Position numbers and translations under genes: made by a program. Of a stretch of DNA of 64,000 nucleotides, positions 32,886-44,128 are shown piece by piece (position 1 is the first letter of the stretch; each line of letters begins with the position of its first letter). Location: NCBI GenBank assembly GCA_027475525.1, contig JAMWFC010000090.1, positions 434,001-498,000 of the forward strand, given 5' to 3'. The DNA comes from Macrolepiota albuminosa. Its lineage: Eukaryota; Basidiomycota; Agaricomycetes; Agaricales; Agaricaceae. Below the pieces are notes generated by a model, which did not search any database, had not been told where the DNA came from, and saw nothing but the letters and a program-made list of their open reading frames with translations.

Positions 32886-33768
32886 CGGCCATGAAAGCAC
32901 TTCTCTTTGCATCATACACCTGATCCTTCAGGGTTCTCAATGCTCGATTGTCAATGATCCCTAAGTCAAATATCCCATCTTGAAGTGGGTTCTTGATCTG
33001 GCAGTGCCACTCCCTTCACACTCAAGCCTGGTAGAGAATGAGCACTTTTATGCCATCTGCTCCTTCATTTCATAGTTTATAATTAGTGAGTCGGAAGAAA
33101 AAGGTATGCATGGCATCCACCATGTTATTAGGCCACTTTTCTTGAACGATGTGTTCTAGGAAATTGGTGGAAACAATACACACTTGTTCCCAGGACAGAT
33201 CCTCATCCTGAGTTGCCCTTCCTCTGGCTTTAAAATTCACCACCGGTTTCAACGCTAGAATATCATCTTCTTTCGCCAACGTGAAAACGTCATTAGAGGC
33301 AACCAATTCATTTTTGGCCGCTTCGGCCCTGCCTTCTTGAGTGAAGTAATCTAACTCAATATACTCTCGCTCCCTCAGCTTCTTGATAGCGAAGCGCACA
33401 GGCGGATATTCTATCACCTCAGGAACTGGTTTTCCGGCTACTAGGTTCGGCCCTCCGTCCTCACTTGCGGGCGATTGAGCTCTCGACCGCGCAGATCGAA
33501 GGGTATGTTCCTCATCTTGGCTCCTTGGAGGTTCTTCTCTCGCATTCCCTTGATCTCTCAACTCTGCTTCTCTCTCTTCTTGCTCCGCTTCCCACACAGC
33601 TTTTCTACGTTCTAAAGCTTCTTTCCAGGAGTCCAATAGGATTCCAGCAGCTTGTCCATTAGTCATTCCCTTTCTACCATGCTTCACGGCTTGTCTGGTG
33701 AAACTGAACTCGTCTTTCGAGAAATCTGGGGGAACCTCAGTGTGTGGGTTTACCGTGAGAGTGATCAT
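32886..33768 (-). pseudogene. Decayed gene of a widespread agaric family of unknown function
   Basis: From the ATG at 33768 (MITLTVNPHTEVPPDF) an open frame of 232 codons holds FSFTRQAVKHGRKGMTNG, an Arg/Glu-rich helix (RRKAVWEAEQEEREAELRD), YPPVRFAIKKLREREYIELD and DEDLSWEQVCIVSTNFLEHI. This order is common to many basidiomycete hypothetical proteins of unknown function. After TGA at 33070 the same frame continues to resemble coding sequence (REWHCQIKNPLQDGIFDLGI, then LRTLKDQVYDAKRSAFMAG and a GTGAGT donor near 32885). It is broken by two further TGA codons, so the copy is probably dead. C-to-T changes of Arg codons would explain the stops. Confidence 0.55.
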
Positions 33769-34539
33769 TATAGAACCCAGATGTGTGTGCAGCTAAACTT
33801 AACTCTGTCTCAAAAGAAAGATAATTTTCTTTACTGCGGGAAGACGCGATGCTAAGAACTGAGGGTGGGAGTCGCAGGGAAAAAGAGATTCCCGTGACGA
33901 CACAGCCACCCTCATTCAAAGACCACGCCCTTTCCAACGCTCGAACCTCGCTGCTGACAGGGCAACCAACCTCGGTCTCGCCGTGCGTCGCAGCGGCCCA
34001 TCCTTTTTGATTATACATATGCCTACGCCAGACCACAATACTTCTGCCTACCTTACAAGTACACGTTACTTACTTGTGTGTATTTAGGTAGGGTTGAAGT
34101 CAGCCAAGTATACAAAGACTGAGGTACACAATACTCACTCGTGTGTATTTCGGCTCAGGTTGTAACATTTTACGGGGGTGAGGAAACTGCAATGGGTGTA
34201 AGCTAGCTAAACAATCGTCAAAGCAGACAGCAGGTTATTCTAGAGAGATAGAGGCTGCCTTCTGGTCGGGACGACGAAGTCAAAGAATGGAATCAACAAC
34301 AATTCAAAAGTACAGACACACATCTTGACTAATAAACACCTATTATTAATACACAAACTACCCTCAAAGTCCTTCCTCTCGACACAACACCTCCCTTCCT
34401 CGTCTCATTCCAAGAATCCACCCCCTCCCAACCTCAACTCAAAGCCACACCACCACCACACGCGCCTCGCTTCGATGCGCACAAACAACGCGTTCAACCT
34501 TTAGTACACAAACGCTTCAGAAAAAAACCCTAAAAAAGT

Positions 34540-37090
34540 TCAACCAGTACGAGAATAAAAAGTACCCTGATAAGCCATAAGCTGCTTAACCCTCGCCATG
34601 ATCGCTGCATTTCCCAAAAAAAAAATGAGCACTGGATAAGAAAACCTATACGAAAGGAAAAAAAGAGGCGACGTACACTCTGGATCAAGACCCTGATAAG
34701 GTATCTGCTCCCACAAGCCTCCGCATCCTGGAATGAATGCGCACGTCAGCGTCAACGTCGAGCTACTTAAGAGGAGACAAGGTGTACGTACCCTCGCGCG
34801 TGCTGCCCATGTACCCGTATTTGGGTGTAAGACGGCGTTCGAGGAGCCATGTACCAAATTTAGACCCGAGCTACGAGTCGTGTCAATGTTCGCCCACGTG
34901 TGACAGCAAGGAACAACCTACACCAGTCTTTTGATTGAACGACTCAACGACGAGCACAAACCCTGTCTTCCCAACCTTCTGCATCGTCTACGAAAACCCC
35001 ACTCGCATCAGCCAACACGAAGAATAAAGAACAAAAGACGACATCGAAGCGCACCTCCTCATCAACCATATTCAAGCTCGGTTTATTTACCAACCCGACA
35101 TCGAGCCCCTCCTTTCTAAGCCGAAGCACCGCATCCCAAGCTCTATACACCATCTCTCCAAACGCGACGATGTAGCCTGCGGTACCCACTTGGAGCACCT
35201 CGTCTTTGCCAGGGGTGAACTCGTACTTGTCGTCGAAGAACCGCGACCCGTCTTCGCGCAGGAGCCAGGGGACCTTGGAGCGCGTGGAAAAGACGAAACG
35301 CAAACCGGGCTGGAAAAAGACTTTTTTGATGATGGCGATCATTTGTTGACCGTCAGCAGGGAAATAGAGCGCTGATTGTGCATCCGAAAGACCGTTGTCG
35401 GCAAAGAAAGAATTGACGCCGAAGTGACAGGTGTTGTCGGCCATCTAAAGAGGTGGTTAAATTCAAGCGTCAGTATGTCATGCAACAAACGCACCTCGTC
35501 GACTGAATAGAGTCAACTCGGAAATGAGCAGGACTCGGATAGAGAGAGAATACCCAAGAACCCACCTCCAGAATGTGAAAAATGGCAAAGCACATTACAT
35601 TTATTCAGCCTCGCCATCGTTACCTCACTAATGACCATCTCCAAGAACGCCGAGAACGTCGAAAACACGCCGACCTTGCCCTGCTCGAAGCCGAACCCAG
35701 CAGCCGCCGAAAAATTTCCGCGCTCCATGATACCGCTGGGCACAAACACCTCGGGGTGTTTCTGATGGATGACCTTGAGACCGGTGGATCCTTCGAGATC
35801 GCTGTCAATGACCATGACGCGCCGCGCGGCTTCCTCTTTAGAGAGCGTGTCGAGGACGAGGTTGACAGCCTCCCCGAAGATGACACGCGTCGCGCCGACC
35901 TCCTTTGTCGAGCCAATGAACGTGTAGGGCTGAACAGAAGGCTTGATCGAAGAGTAGAGCGACGAAAAGTCTGGGAACCCCCCACGTTTCTCGAAGTAGG
36001 CGAGCGCGGACTTGACGGGGATCACGTCGTGTCCGTGGGTGGAGCCTTCGATATCTGGGATACCCGGAGCCATTGTGCGTTTGAGGATGACTAGGAAAGT
36101 CGTGTTAGATGATTAGAAAGCTGTGTGGGCTGGGACGTACGAGCAGTAGGACCATTGTGGGCGACGATGCTCATGACGCCCGCCCAGACGTCATCGATGT
36201 CCTCGCCGTTGGCGTTGAAGACGGTGAGCCCGTGCCCCTGTAGGGTCTTGGTGACGCTGTACCCTGCGAGATACTGCGAAGGGTGTCCAGCGATGGTGAC
36301 ATCATTATCGTCGATGATCAGCTTGATGTTGAGCTTCTGTGCGACGGCGAGGCGCGCGGCTTCGGCGTCGTTGCCTTCCTGCTGAGATCCGTCAGATCCG
36401 AGACAAAAGACGACGTTGTCGCGGTTGGCCAAAGCTACGCCGTTGACGAGAGGCCTTTGTGTAAGCAGAGTTAGTCAGGCATGGTTTATTTCAAGAAAAA
36501 GAGAACACCTACCACATGTGGCCGAGGCGTCCCGAGGAGAATTTGACACCCGGAGTAAAGCCGAGCTCGGGGTGACCAGGGAGCTTGGAATTGGCTTCGC
36601 GATAGTGTAGGAGCTGTGTAGCGGGAATAGAGCCCTCGAGAGCGGCAAGGAGGTATTGTGTAGCGACGCGGTGGCCTTTTTTTCGTATTAGAAAGAAAAT
36701 GAAAGCAGACTAGGGCATACCAGCTTCGTCAAATATGACAGGATAAAACTTCTTGGAGTGGTTGAAAAGGGCGAGGAGAATACATACTTCAGGGGCGGTA
36801 TCGTAAGCGCCGCCTTGATTGAAATGAGAAACACGATGTGAATGACGACGACGATGATACCTGTGTGTCCACTGACACCACGGGCAGCGCCCGTTGCAGT
36901 GAAGAGCACGATGGCATCACGGAAAAGCTGAATATTCGCCTCAAGCGTCTTTTTCTCCTGCGCACTGAGCTTCTTGGTGGGATCAAGAGCAAGTCTACAC
37001 GCAATGAGCGTCGTCATCGTGGGCGACGACGCAGGAGACATACTTTGTGTCAAACTTGGACAGATCGATGGGGAACTCAGCAAAGGACAT
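34540..37090 (-). CDS. Transketolase-family thiamine-diphosphate enzyme
   Basis: Starts at ATG 37090 (MSFAEFPIDLSKFDTK), with at least eleven exons and about 650 residues. Motifs in order: LALDPTKKLSAQEKKTLEAN, SGHTGGAYDTAPE (the cofactor-site HTGG), RLGHMW, the thiamine-diphosphate motif GSDGSQQEGNDAEAARLA, IDDNDVTIAGHPSQYL, then the pyrimidine-binding part (YTFIGSTKEVGATRVIFGEA, GFGFEQGKVGVFSTFSAF, MADNTCHFGVNSFFADNG) and a C-terminal domain ending FYSRTG. Such enzymes move two-carbon ketol units; dihydroxyacetone synthase is one possible specificity. Splice ends are clean. An 8-base microexon TCGACGAG lies between the GGAG/GTGGGT donor and the MADNTC exon. A truncated copy lies at 9538-11720. 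The substrate is inferred only. Confidence 0.85.
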
Positions 37091-37179
37091 GGTGGGAGCA
37101 AAGGATGATAATTAACAAATGATCGGACACTATATACTGATTCAGAGACATTTCTCGGGACTCGGGTACAACAGACGAG

Positions 37180-37360
37180 CTGCGCTGCGTGCCTTCGGCA
37201 CGCAGCTAGCATCTCGTTGGGGGCTTCGCCCCCAAACCCCCCCCAACTAAGCCTCCACCCTAACCTCACTTCGTTCGGTTAGGGCTCCAAGTATGTATAA
37301 GTAATTCAGCCTCCACCTTAACCTCACTTCGTTCGGTTAAGGCTCCAAGTATGTATTTCT
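37180..37360. repeat. Short inverted repeats ahead of the satellite
   Basis: Hairpin-capable stretches: CTGCGTGCC-ttc-GGCACGCAG, GGGGGC-ttc-GCCCCC, and CCCTAACC...GGTTAGGG around CTCACTTCGTTC. The last is the progenitor-like form of the satellite hairpin that follows. Confidence 0.7.
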
Positions 37361-37380
37361 CAAGTCAGTGCTCAATCCTG

Positions 37381-37840
37381 GCCTCAACCTCACTTCGTTC
37401 GGTTAAGGCCTCGGTATTTCCCAACTCAGTGCTCAATCCCGGCCTCAACCTCACTTCGTTCGGTTAAGGCCTCGGTATTTCCCAACTCAGTGCTCAATCC
37501 CGGCCTCAACCTCACTTCGTTCGGTTAAGGCCTCGGTATTTCCCAACTCAGTGCTCAATCCCGGCCTCAACCTCACTTCGTTCGGTTAAGGCCTCGGTAT
37601 TTCCCAACTCAGTGCTCAATCCCGGCCTCAACCTCACTTCGTTCGGTTAAGGCCTCGGTATTTCCCAACTCAGTGCTCAATCCCGGCCTCAACCTCACTT
37701 CGTTCGGTTAAGGCCTCGGTATTTCCCAACTCAGTGCTCAATCCCGGCCTCAACCTCACTTCGTTCGGTTAAGGCCTCGGTATTTCCCAACTCAGTGCTC
37801 AATCCCGGCCTCAACCTCACTTCGTTCGGTTAAGGCACTC
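37381..37840. repeat. 61-base tandem satellite with a hairpin in each unit
   Basis: Eight occurrences of GCCTCAACCTCACTTCGTTC at 37381, 37442, 37503, 37564, 37625, 37686, 37747 and 37808, exactly 61 bases apart and nearly identical. Each can fold through GCCTcAACC with GGTTaAGGC. Two diverged forms precede the array. No coding function is seen. Confidence 0.95.
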
Positions 37841-37849
37841 GGTACAAAC

Positions 37850-39356
37850 TTGTCAAAGTATTATTGTAAGCTGAATTGAATTTTTCAGATTTTTTAAACA
37901 TTTATCACTCTTAAAAAAATCAGTGTATCAGTAGCCTTTAAGTTTTTTCTGATTTTTCATTGATTTTTCTGGAAGTTTTTGAGTATTTTCTACCAAGATC
38001 TACTGGAAAACATACTAAAAAGACAATTCTTTGTTCAATCTTTTTGTTTTTCAACTCAAGTCTTAAATTCAACTTCAATACTATTATTAATTTGTTGATA
38101 TTTTATGTTCTGAGTAGTTAAAAGCTCAAATACAATCTCAACCTTACTTTTTTCGGTGCAAGAAATTGAGCTCAAATTTGACTTCAACTCATTCAAATAT
38201 TAACATTACATTGTTTAATATATAAAACATTAATTTATTAACTTTGCACTATATGAATCTTCAATAAAATATGCTCAGGACATACATACATTGGGTGCAG
38301 AGAATGACATTCTTTTGTAATCCAATTAATTTCAGAATTTGATTTAAATAGTTTTGTTACAAAACATTTTGACTGAACTTAGAAAAATAAGAAAAATTGC
38401 CACAGGAAGCTAGTTCTGGTTCTTAGGCTTAAAAATGACCAATATAGTCCCTCCAATACCTTTGAGAGCATTAGATCAAGTGTCATTCAAAATCTAATTA
38501 CAATATTTTTTTAATAATTTTGACAGAAAGATTTAAATAAAAATCTGAACTTAATTGCATTATTTTCACTGTATTTTTACATTGTTTTGGCAAAAAATAT
38601 CATTCCTGCACCCAGTGATAAAGAGAGGAACCAACAAAAAAACAAAAATGATTGCAGAACATGTGTATCATGCAAATTAATGCTAAACAATGGAAAGAGC
38701 CGAAAATCTGATGTGCACAGCCACAATTTCAAAGTCAGCTTATTTGATAAGCTGCTGACAAAGATTAGCTAAGATTTTGATATTCTGACAAATCTTAGGT
38801 CAGCAGTGCCAAAAAAGGATGAAGTTCACACGGGTTGTCCCATAATATATAGATGAACGTTTGAGCTTATTATAGCAAATTCCGACGTCTGCAAGGAAAA
38901 AAAAAGTCAGCACAAGTTTCAAAAAACTGGCAGCAGAAGAATCAGAGAACCGAGATCGACACGGCTCTCACCCAAGAGGGGAGCGCTTCAGACGGCACTT
39001 CCTAAGCTTTCGGTGAAGGATCATCAGCAGAAGAAATGGAAAGCAACTTACCGCGACTGCCGACCAAGAAAAAAAAATACAGAGGATTTAAGAAAAGCAT
39101 TGAGACTCCGACAGACTCCGCCTGAAATGCATGCCTGCTGTCTCCAATTTGGACATTATGTTTCGGATAACTGCCAAAAGGTATGTAACAAAAACTCACA
39201 TCACAGGTGCACCCATAATTCTATTTTTTTGCCTTCATACAGGTTTTTCCTCATTGCACAGGAAGCAGCGTGATAGCCGACCACCGACGAGCGTCTTTGC
39301 AGCCACGTAATCGCGCGGAGGTGCAGCGGCGTCGACAAAATAACGAATTTAACAGG
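37850..39356. other. AT-rich gene-free region
   Basis: Up to about 38800 the sequence is very AT-rich with no coding signal. Short frames at 38587-38772 and 39013-39273 have no recognisable motif. An upstream exon of the AT-hook gene could lie near its right end but is not resolved. Confidence 0.5.
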
Positions 39357-41378
39357 ATGGAAATGCCGAATGGAGGCTTTGTCCCGAACGAACAGGCACC
39401 ACCAGCCAGCACGACTGGGGAGCAGAGCACTACCGCTGCCGCTGTGCCGGGCAGCGAGCCTGCCCCTAAGCGCAGGCCCGGCCGGCCCAAGGGGAGCACG
39501 AAGAAGAATCTTGCGGGCGAGGGGCCTGTGGCGAGGGTGAAGCGGCCGGTGGGACGCCCAAGGAAGGACGGCTTCCCTGCTGGGTCGGTCGGACCGCCGC
39601 GCCCCCGCCCCAAGCCTGCAACGGTCGGTGAATTAATTTAATTAATTATTTTCTTGCTAAATTGTGCAGGCGCCGCCGTGGCCGCAGCAACAGTTCTCGT
39701 ACCAACTGGCCATTGACCCAAATCTCCAAAGCCCAGGCCCCGCTGCCGACGACTGGCCTGTCCTTGCCCGCACCAACCCCAATGCCTTCCTCGCTGCCCT
39801 GCTCGCTGCCCTCACCGCTCCCAACCCCGTCTCCACCGCCGGCCCCACCGTCGAGGAGGCCTTCAAGTCCCATCTCAACTCCCTCACCCCCGTCTCCAGC
39901 CAGCATCAGCCTATTCCCTCTCTCTACAGCATACTCAAGACATTTTGGCTCCCTTCGTCCCCGGCCTATTTCAGCCTCACCGCCAGCGCCAGCACCGCTC
40001 GCACTCCTTCGGAGCACCGGTTCCTGTATTGGGACCCCCAGCCTCTCGTCTTCAATGGCATCGCATGCCCCGGCTGCGCCACGCCACTTGTCAACCAGGG
40101 TCGCATCTCCACAGGACCAATTAAAATTTACGACATCGAGAAACCCTTCTTTGTCATCGGCTGCGAATACGTCTGTCGCTCCGCCCACTGTCTTGCAGCC
40201 TTCCCAGACGGCCGCAAATTCGCCAGCACAGACGCCTCGATCTTCCGAGCCCTCCCAGCGAAACTGAAAGACGAGTTTCCTGCACGTCTGCTCTGCGCCG
40301 ACACCGACAGCGGTAGCGGACCCAATGTCTGGAACTGGAGCCCCTGGGGCGTCAGTCTCAGTCTGTGGAACCTCGTGCGCGCCTGTTTGAGGTCCGGCAT
40401 GAGGAAGGAAGCCATACTGCAGCTCTTCGAGGCCGTGCAGAGGGGTGTGCCCGAGGACGAGCCTGTGCAGCGGCAGGGCGCTGGTGCGAGTGTAAGTGTG
40501 GGTGCGACTGGAAAGCATGTTTCAGAGGGAGCAACAGAGGCGCAGCGTGATGCTGCCCCAGGCGAGGGCGGAGGGCCGCCAGCGGGAAACGTACAGGGCG
40601 AAGGCGAGATGAACCACGTAAGTGTTCGTGTCGCTGCCATCGTGAGCGTGGAAATGACTGAACGGTGCAGGAATTTGTGCAGACGTTCATCGATGCGTAT
40701 CATGACGCGTGGAAAGCCAACAATGGTGCGGCGCAGCCGCAGCCGCAACCGCAACCGCAGCCTCCGCCTGCGTCGAGCGCGTCGGCGGGTACCCCGGGCA
40801 GGGCAAGTAGCACGCCGCCGCAGCCGCAGCCTGCACAACTCAAAAGCCCGTCCAACCCACCCCAGCCGCAGGTGTTCGACTACATAAAATCGCTCGCTAA
40901 CTACCCATACGGGGTGTACTCGTACTTGCCGACAACGCCCCCGCCCGTCTCCATATCCGCATCCGCGTCCACCTCGGCGCAGTCGCCGTCCCAACCTCCC
41001 GCTCCCGCTCCTGCTCCCACCTCTGTCCCCACCTCTGCCCCCGTCCCTGCCCCCCTCCCCGTACCCGTCTCCGTCTCCGCGGCGGACTCTGTCTCTCCGC
41101 CGACACCCGGCACCTCCGCCTCCGCGTCCACGTCGCTGAAGCGCCCGTACCCGTTCGCCCCTGACGACGGTGCTGGCGCGGGTGTCGGTGGGACGAGCGG
41201 TGTGATGGATTCCAGCAAGCGCAGCCCGAGGCATTGTTGTAAATGCGGCAGCCAGGACTGTAAAGGCAAGGGCGGCCGCAGCTTTTGTGCGAATGGGTGC
41301 CAGGATTGTGGAAAGTTGGAGTGTAGAGGGAGGAATAGTAGGAGACCGGATAAGAAGTGTAGTGAGGGCTGGGTGTAG
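39357..41378 (+). CDS. AT-hook protein with a Cys-rich C-terminus (DUF6729-like core)
   Basis: Exons 39357-39623, 39670-40617 and 40671-41378 give about 640 residues. The first ATG is used, but the frame is open back to 39270. The N-terminus has two AT-hooks (KRRPGRPKGST and KRPVGRPRKDG), which bind the minor groove of AT-rich DNA. The core has paired cysteines CPGC...CRSAHC around FFVIGCEYVC, reminiscent of the DUF6729 zinc-binding region of agaric proteins. A long low-complexity Pro/Gln/Ser/Ala linker follows. The C-terminus is a cysteine cluster, CCKCGSQDC then CANGCQDCGKLEC and RRPDKKC, repeatedly seen in basidiomycete proteins. GC content is far above that of the AT-rich flank. Function is unknown; nuclear DNA binding is inferred. 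Confidence 0.7.
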
Positions 41379-42488
41379 GTGTTGCCAGAGATCGTGTGTG
41401 TTTTGTTTTTTGTGTGTGTTTTTAATTGGTGCTCTTGGTGCTTTTGATGTGATGTTTCCTCTTCCTCTTTTTTTTTTCGTTTTTTAAGTACTTGTTGTTG
41501 TATCAGAGTCAATACATCCATGTTTTTGAAATGAGTGTGTATCACTGTCTTTTGTCCTGCTATTCTGAAGTTCGTTTCCCTTTCCGTTATGCACGACCGT
41601 GCGGTCCGGTCATGCGATCAAGTTACCCGGGGTTGAGTTTTCTGATTCTGTCACAAACGGCTGTATATCGGAGATGTCATCGCATCAACAACTCGACCTC
41701 GACCATTTTTAGATTGCCAAGAGTCTGTTTCTCCGTTTCTCTTTATTTGCTTTACCCTTACCCTTGTGGTCACGCGTACGATGATACATTGTGGATCCTC
41801 TGCTGTTCTTTGCTTCTCCTTCACGGCGGTGTCTGATCATCATCGATTTTGCTTCTACCAAATTACAGTATGCGTCATGGACGCAATGTCAGTGCACGTT
41901 CGATTCGGGAATTACAAGCAAGGAAACAGTTGTCGTGCAACCGGAGTTGCAGGGACACGGTTGTGCACTGCGTGTCGAGAGGAGAGTGGGTCTGGTCTTA
42001 AGCATGAGGGAAGTGATTTGCAGTCGGTTGAGTCTGCATTGAGCTTGGTGCGGGCGTGACTTCTTTTTGAGTAGGTCTAGCGGAGATAGGTACGATGTGA
42101 TGCAGATGAGCAACATCAAGGACAGATAGGAGACGACGTGTACGGGAAATGCACGAGAAGCCCTTGGATGTCGGTGATCTGAGATGAATCTCCGTATCGT
42201 TTGGCCTGCTCTCAACCTGTGGACGGGATGCAAGTAACTGCTTTCAGTGCCTCAGAGTACGGGTGTACTACAAGGCTGAGGGAGTGCAAAATTCGAGTGC
42301 AAGTAAATATATGGATCATTTAAAGATGCTTCAACCACACCGGTGCAAATTTTTCTGTCGCTCTTACTATGTCCCCGATGATGATGGAATTTCAAGCTAG
42401 AACTCGGTATGCGCATTTAAAGACGTCTCAAGCGACTTGGTAGATGCGTGGCTTCTGTCTGGTTCCGTTACAGTCAGCTCCTGCAAGG
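41379..42488. other. Intergenic, no supportable gene
   Basis: Only short overlapping open frames without motifs (e.g. 41492-41836 and 41766-42059). 41379-41500 is the T-rich 3' region of the preceding gene. Confidence 0.5.
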
Positions 42489-43773
42489 ATGACCTCTGCT
42501 CTGGATTATGCATTTGCGTTGTCTGCTCCCCTGCATGGAATCATCTATGGTGATCTCCACCCCTACGCGTCCAGATTTGCCGCTCATTGTTCTGTTCTTT
42601 GGATCACCTAGGGTTTTCCATATACATGTTTGGTGTAACCTTGACCACCCTTCTCCAAAGACGAAGGTCATCTGGAAAGGTCAATTACTTCATGATAACA
42701 GCAGCCTGTCTTTTCTTTATCCTCAGCTCTGTTGTAAGTAATAGATCCTCGACACTCGTAATGCGTGAAATCACTGATGCTCTGATTATTAGCACATGGG
42801 GATCGATATTTATCGGGAAATCCGTGGGTTGGTCGAACATCGTGATACACCCGGCGGTCCTCCTGCATACTTTGTTGGTGGTGGGAACTCTAGCTGGTTT
42901 TTTCTTGTCCTCATATATGGAATTGAAACACTCATCGGAGACGTCATTGTTGTGAGTGGATCTACATGCGCCATGAAAGCAAGAAGTTGATCAAAGCAGA
43001 TATATCGATGCTATGTCGTCTGGTCGTCCTTCTGGATTATAAGTGTACCTGTACTTCTGTGGCTAGCCACGCTCTGTGAGTCAGTTTATGAATTTCAAGT
43101 CGAGTCCGTGTCTGACGCCTCCTCATTTATAGGCCTTGGTGTCATAGGGTTGTGGGATTTAATTCACGATGCCAGCTTGGTGTCTGTTAGCTTTCCACAG
43201 TGGCCGAATCGAGTATCTGATGCTTTTTTCGCCACTACTTTGGTTGGGAATGGCCTTGCTACAGGTAAGCAGGATATCCCAAGATGTGGTTGTCCTGGAC
43301 ATTACAAAAAATGCGCAGGTCTTCTGGCGTATAGATTGTGGGCCGTGAACCATGAAACTTCAAGGTATTACTCTACGGTGGACAAAACTCTTCTCCATAT
43401 TGCATGTGTCGTAATCGATTCTGGAGTCTTGTACTCTGTTTCTGTGATGCTTGTTCTTATTCTACAAAAGTCGCCGCAATCGTCTGGATCGCTTCTGGTA
43501 TTTGATTTAGTAAATATCTGTCCAACAGTTCCATCATTTCGCATCGACTGATCATCGTAACCAGACCGCACCTATCATACCTCTGTGCTTCTACATGATA
43601 ATCACACGCGCCACTCGCCGCGAGACGACGTCAGACAATGACTCAAAACATCGTACAATGAACACCAATACTCGTGTTGCAGGCTTAAACAGTGCAGAAA
43701 CAATTGTTATTAGGGGTGTGGAACAACCCAGGTTGCGGGACAACAGTGATATCGTGTCTACTAGTGTGTGAAT
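42489..43773 (+). CDS. Agaricomycete 7-TM membrane protein, paralogue of 23890-25186
   Basis: Starts at ATG 42489 (MTSALDYAFALSAPLHGIIY), then through introns GFSIYMFGVTLTTLL, VNYFMITAACLFFILSSV, a loop with VEHRDTPGGPPAYF, LVLIYGIETLIGDVIV, IYRCYVVWSSFWIISVPVLL, VSDAFFATTLVGNGLATG, LLAYRLWAVNHETSRYYST and CVVIDSGVLYSVSVMLV. The final exon (from about 43606) has TAPIIPLCFYMIITRATRRE and a hydrophilic tail ending at TGA 43771-43773. Helix order and spacing match the paralogue on the minus strand, with moderate divergence. No ligand or partner is known. It appears intact; the start of the loop exon near 42795 is uncertain. Confidence 0.7.
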
Positions 43774-44128
43774 TCTCCTAGAAGGCTTACATTTGCAAGC
43801 AGGTGTCAATTGTTTTTTTCCTTTATGTAAATTCCGTACCTTATTTACCCCATGACTGATCTGTGTATCCTATAATTGCTTGCTAGAATCTTTAAATACT
43901 TACTTAACTCGTTAAAATTTATGACTTAGTCAGATTTAAATAGCTCAGAGGTGCTCTGCGCTGCTCATCAGCTCTCTCTTTATAATAATTCGATTCATAC
44001 TCATACTTAGGGCCTAGGGTTCATATCCCCGGAATCAACATCAACAAAGAATATGATTAAATAATTTCAACGTCTTCCAACCTATTATAAGCTTCTAATC
44101 ACCTCTCAACCATCCCCAATTCAACATC

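Noticed and set aside
37240..37330. Telomeric TTAGGG signal
   Set aside because: TTAGGG occurs once as part of a hairpin stem and is not tandemly repeated.
37381..37840. CRISPR-like regular array
   Set aside because: Units are identical over the full 61 bases with no variable spacers, and the genome is eukaryotic; it is a satellite.
39646..41234. Long minus-strand open frames opposite the AT-hook gene
   Set aside because: They result from the high GC content; the plus strand carries the AT-hooks, cysteine clusters and consistent splice sites.
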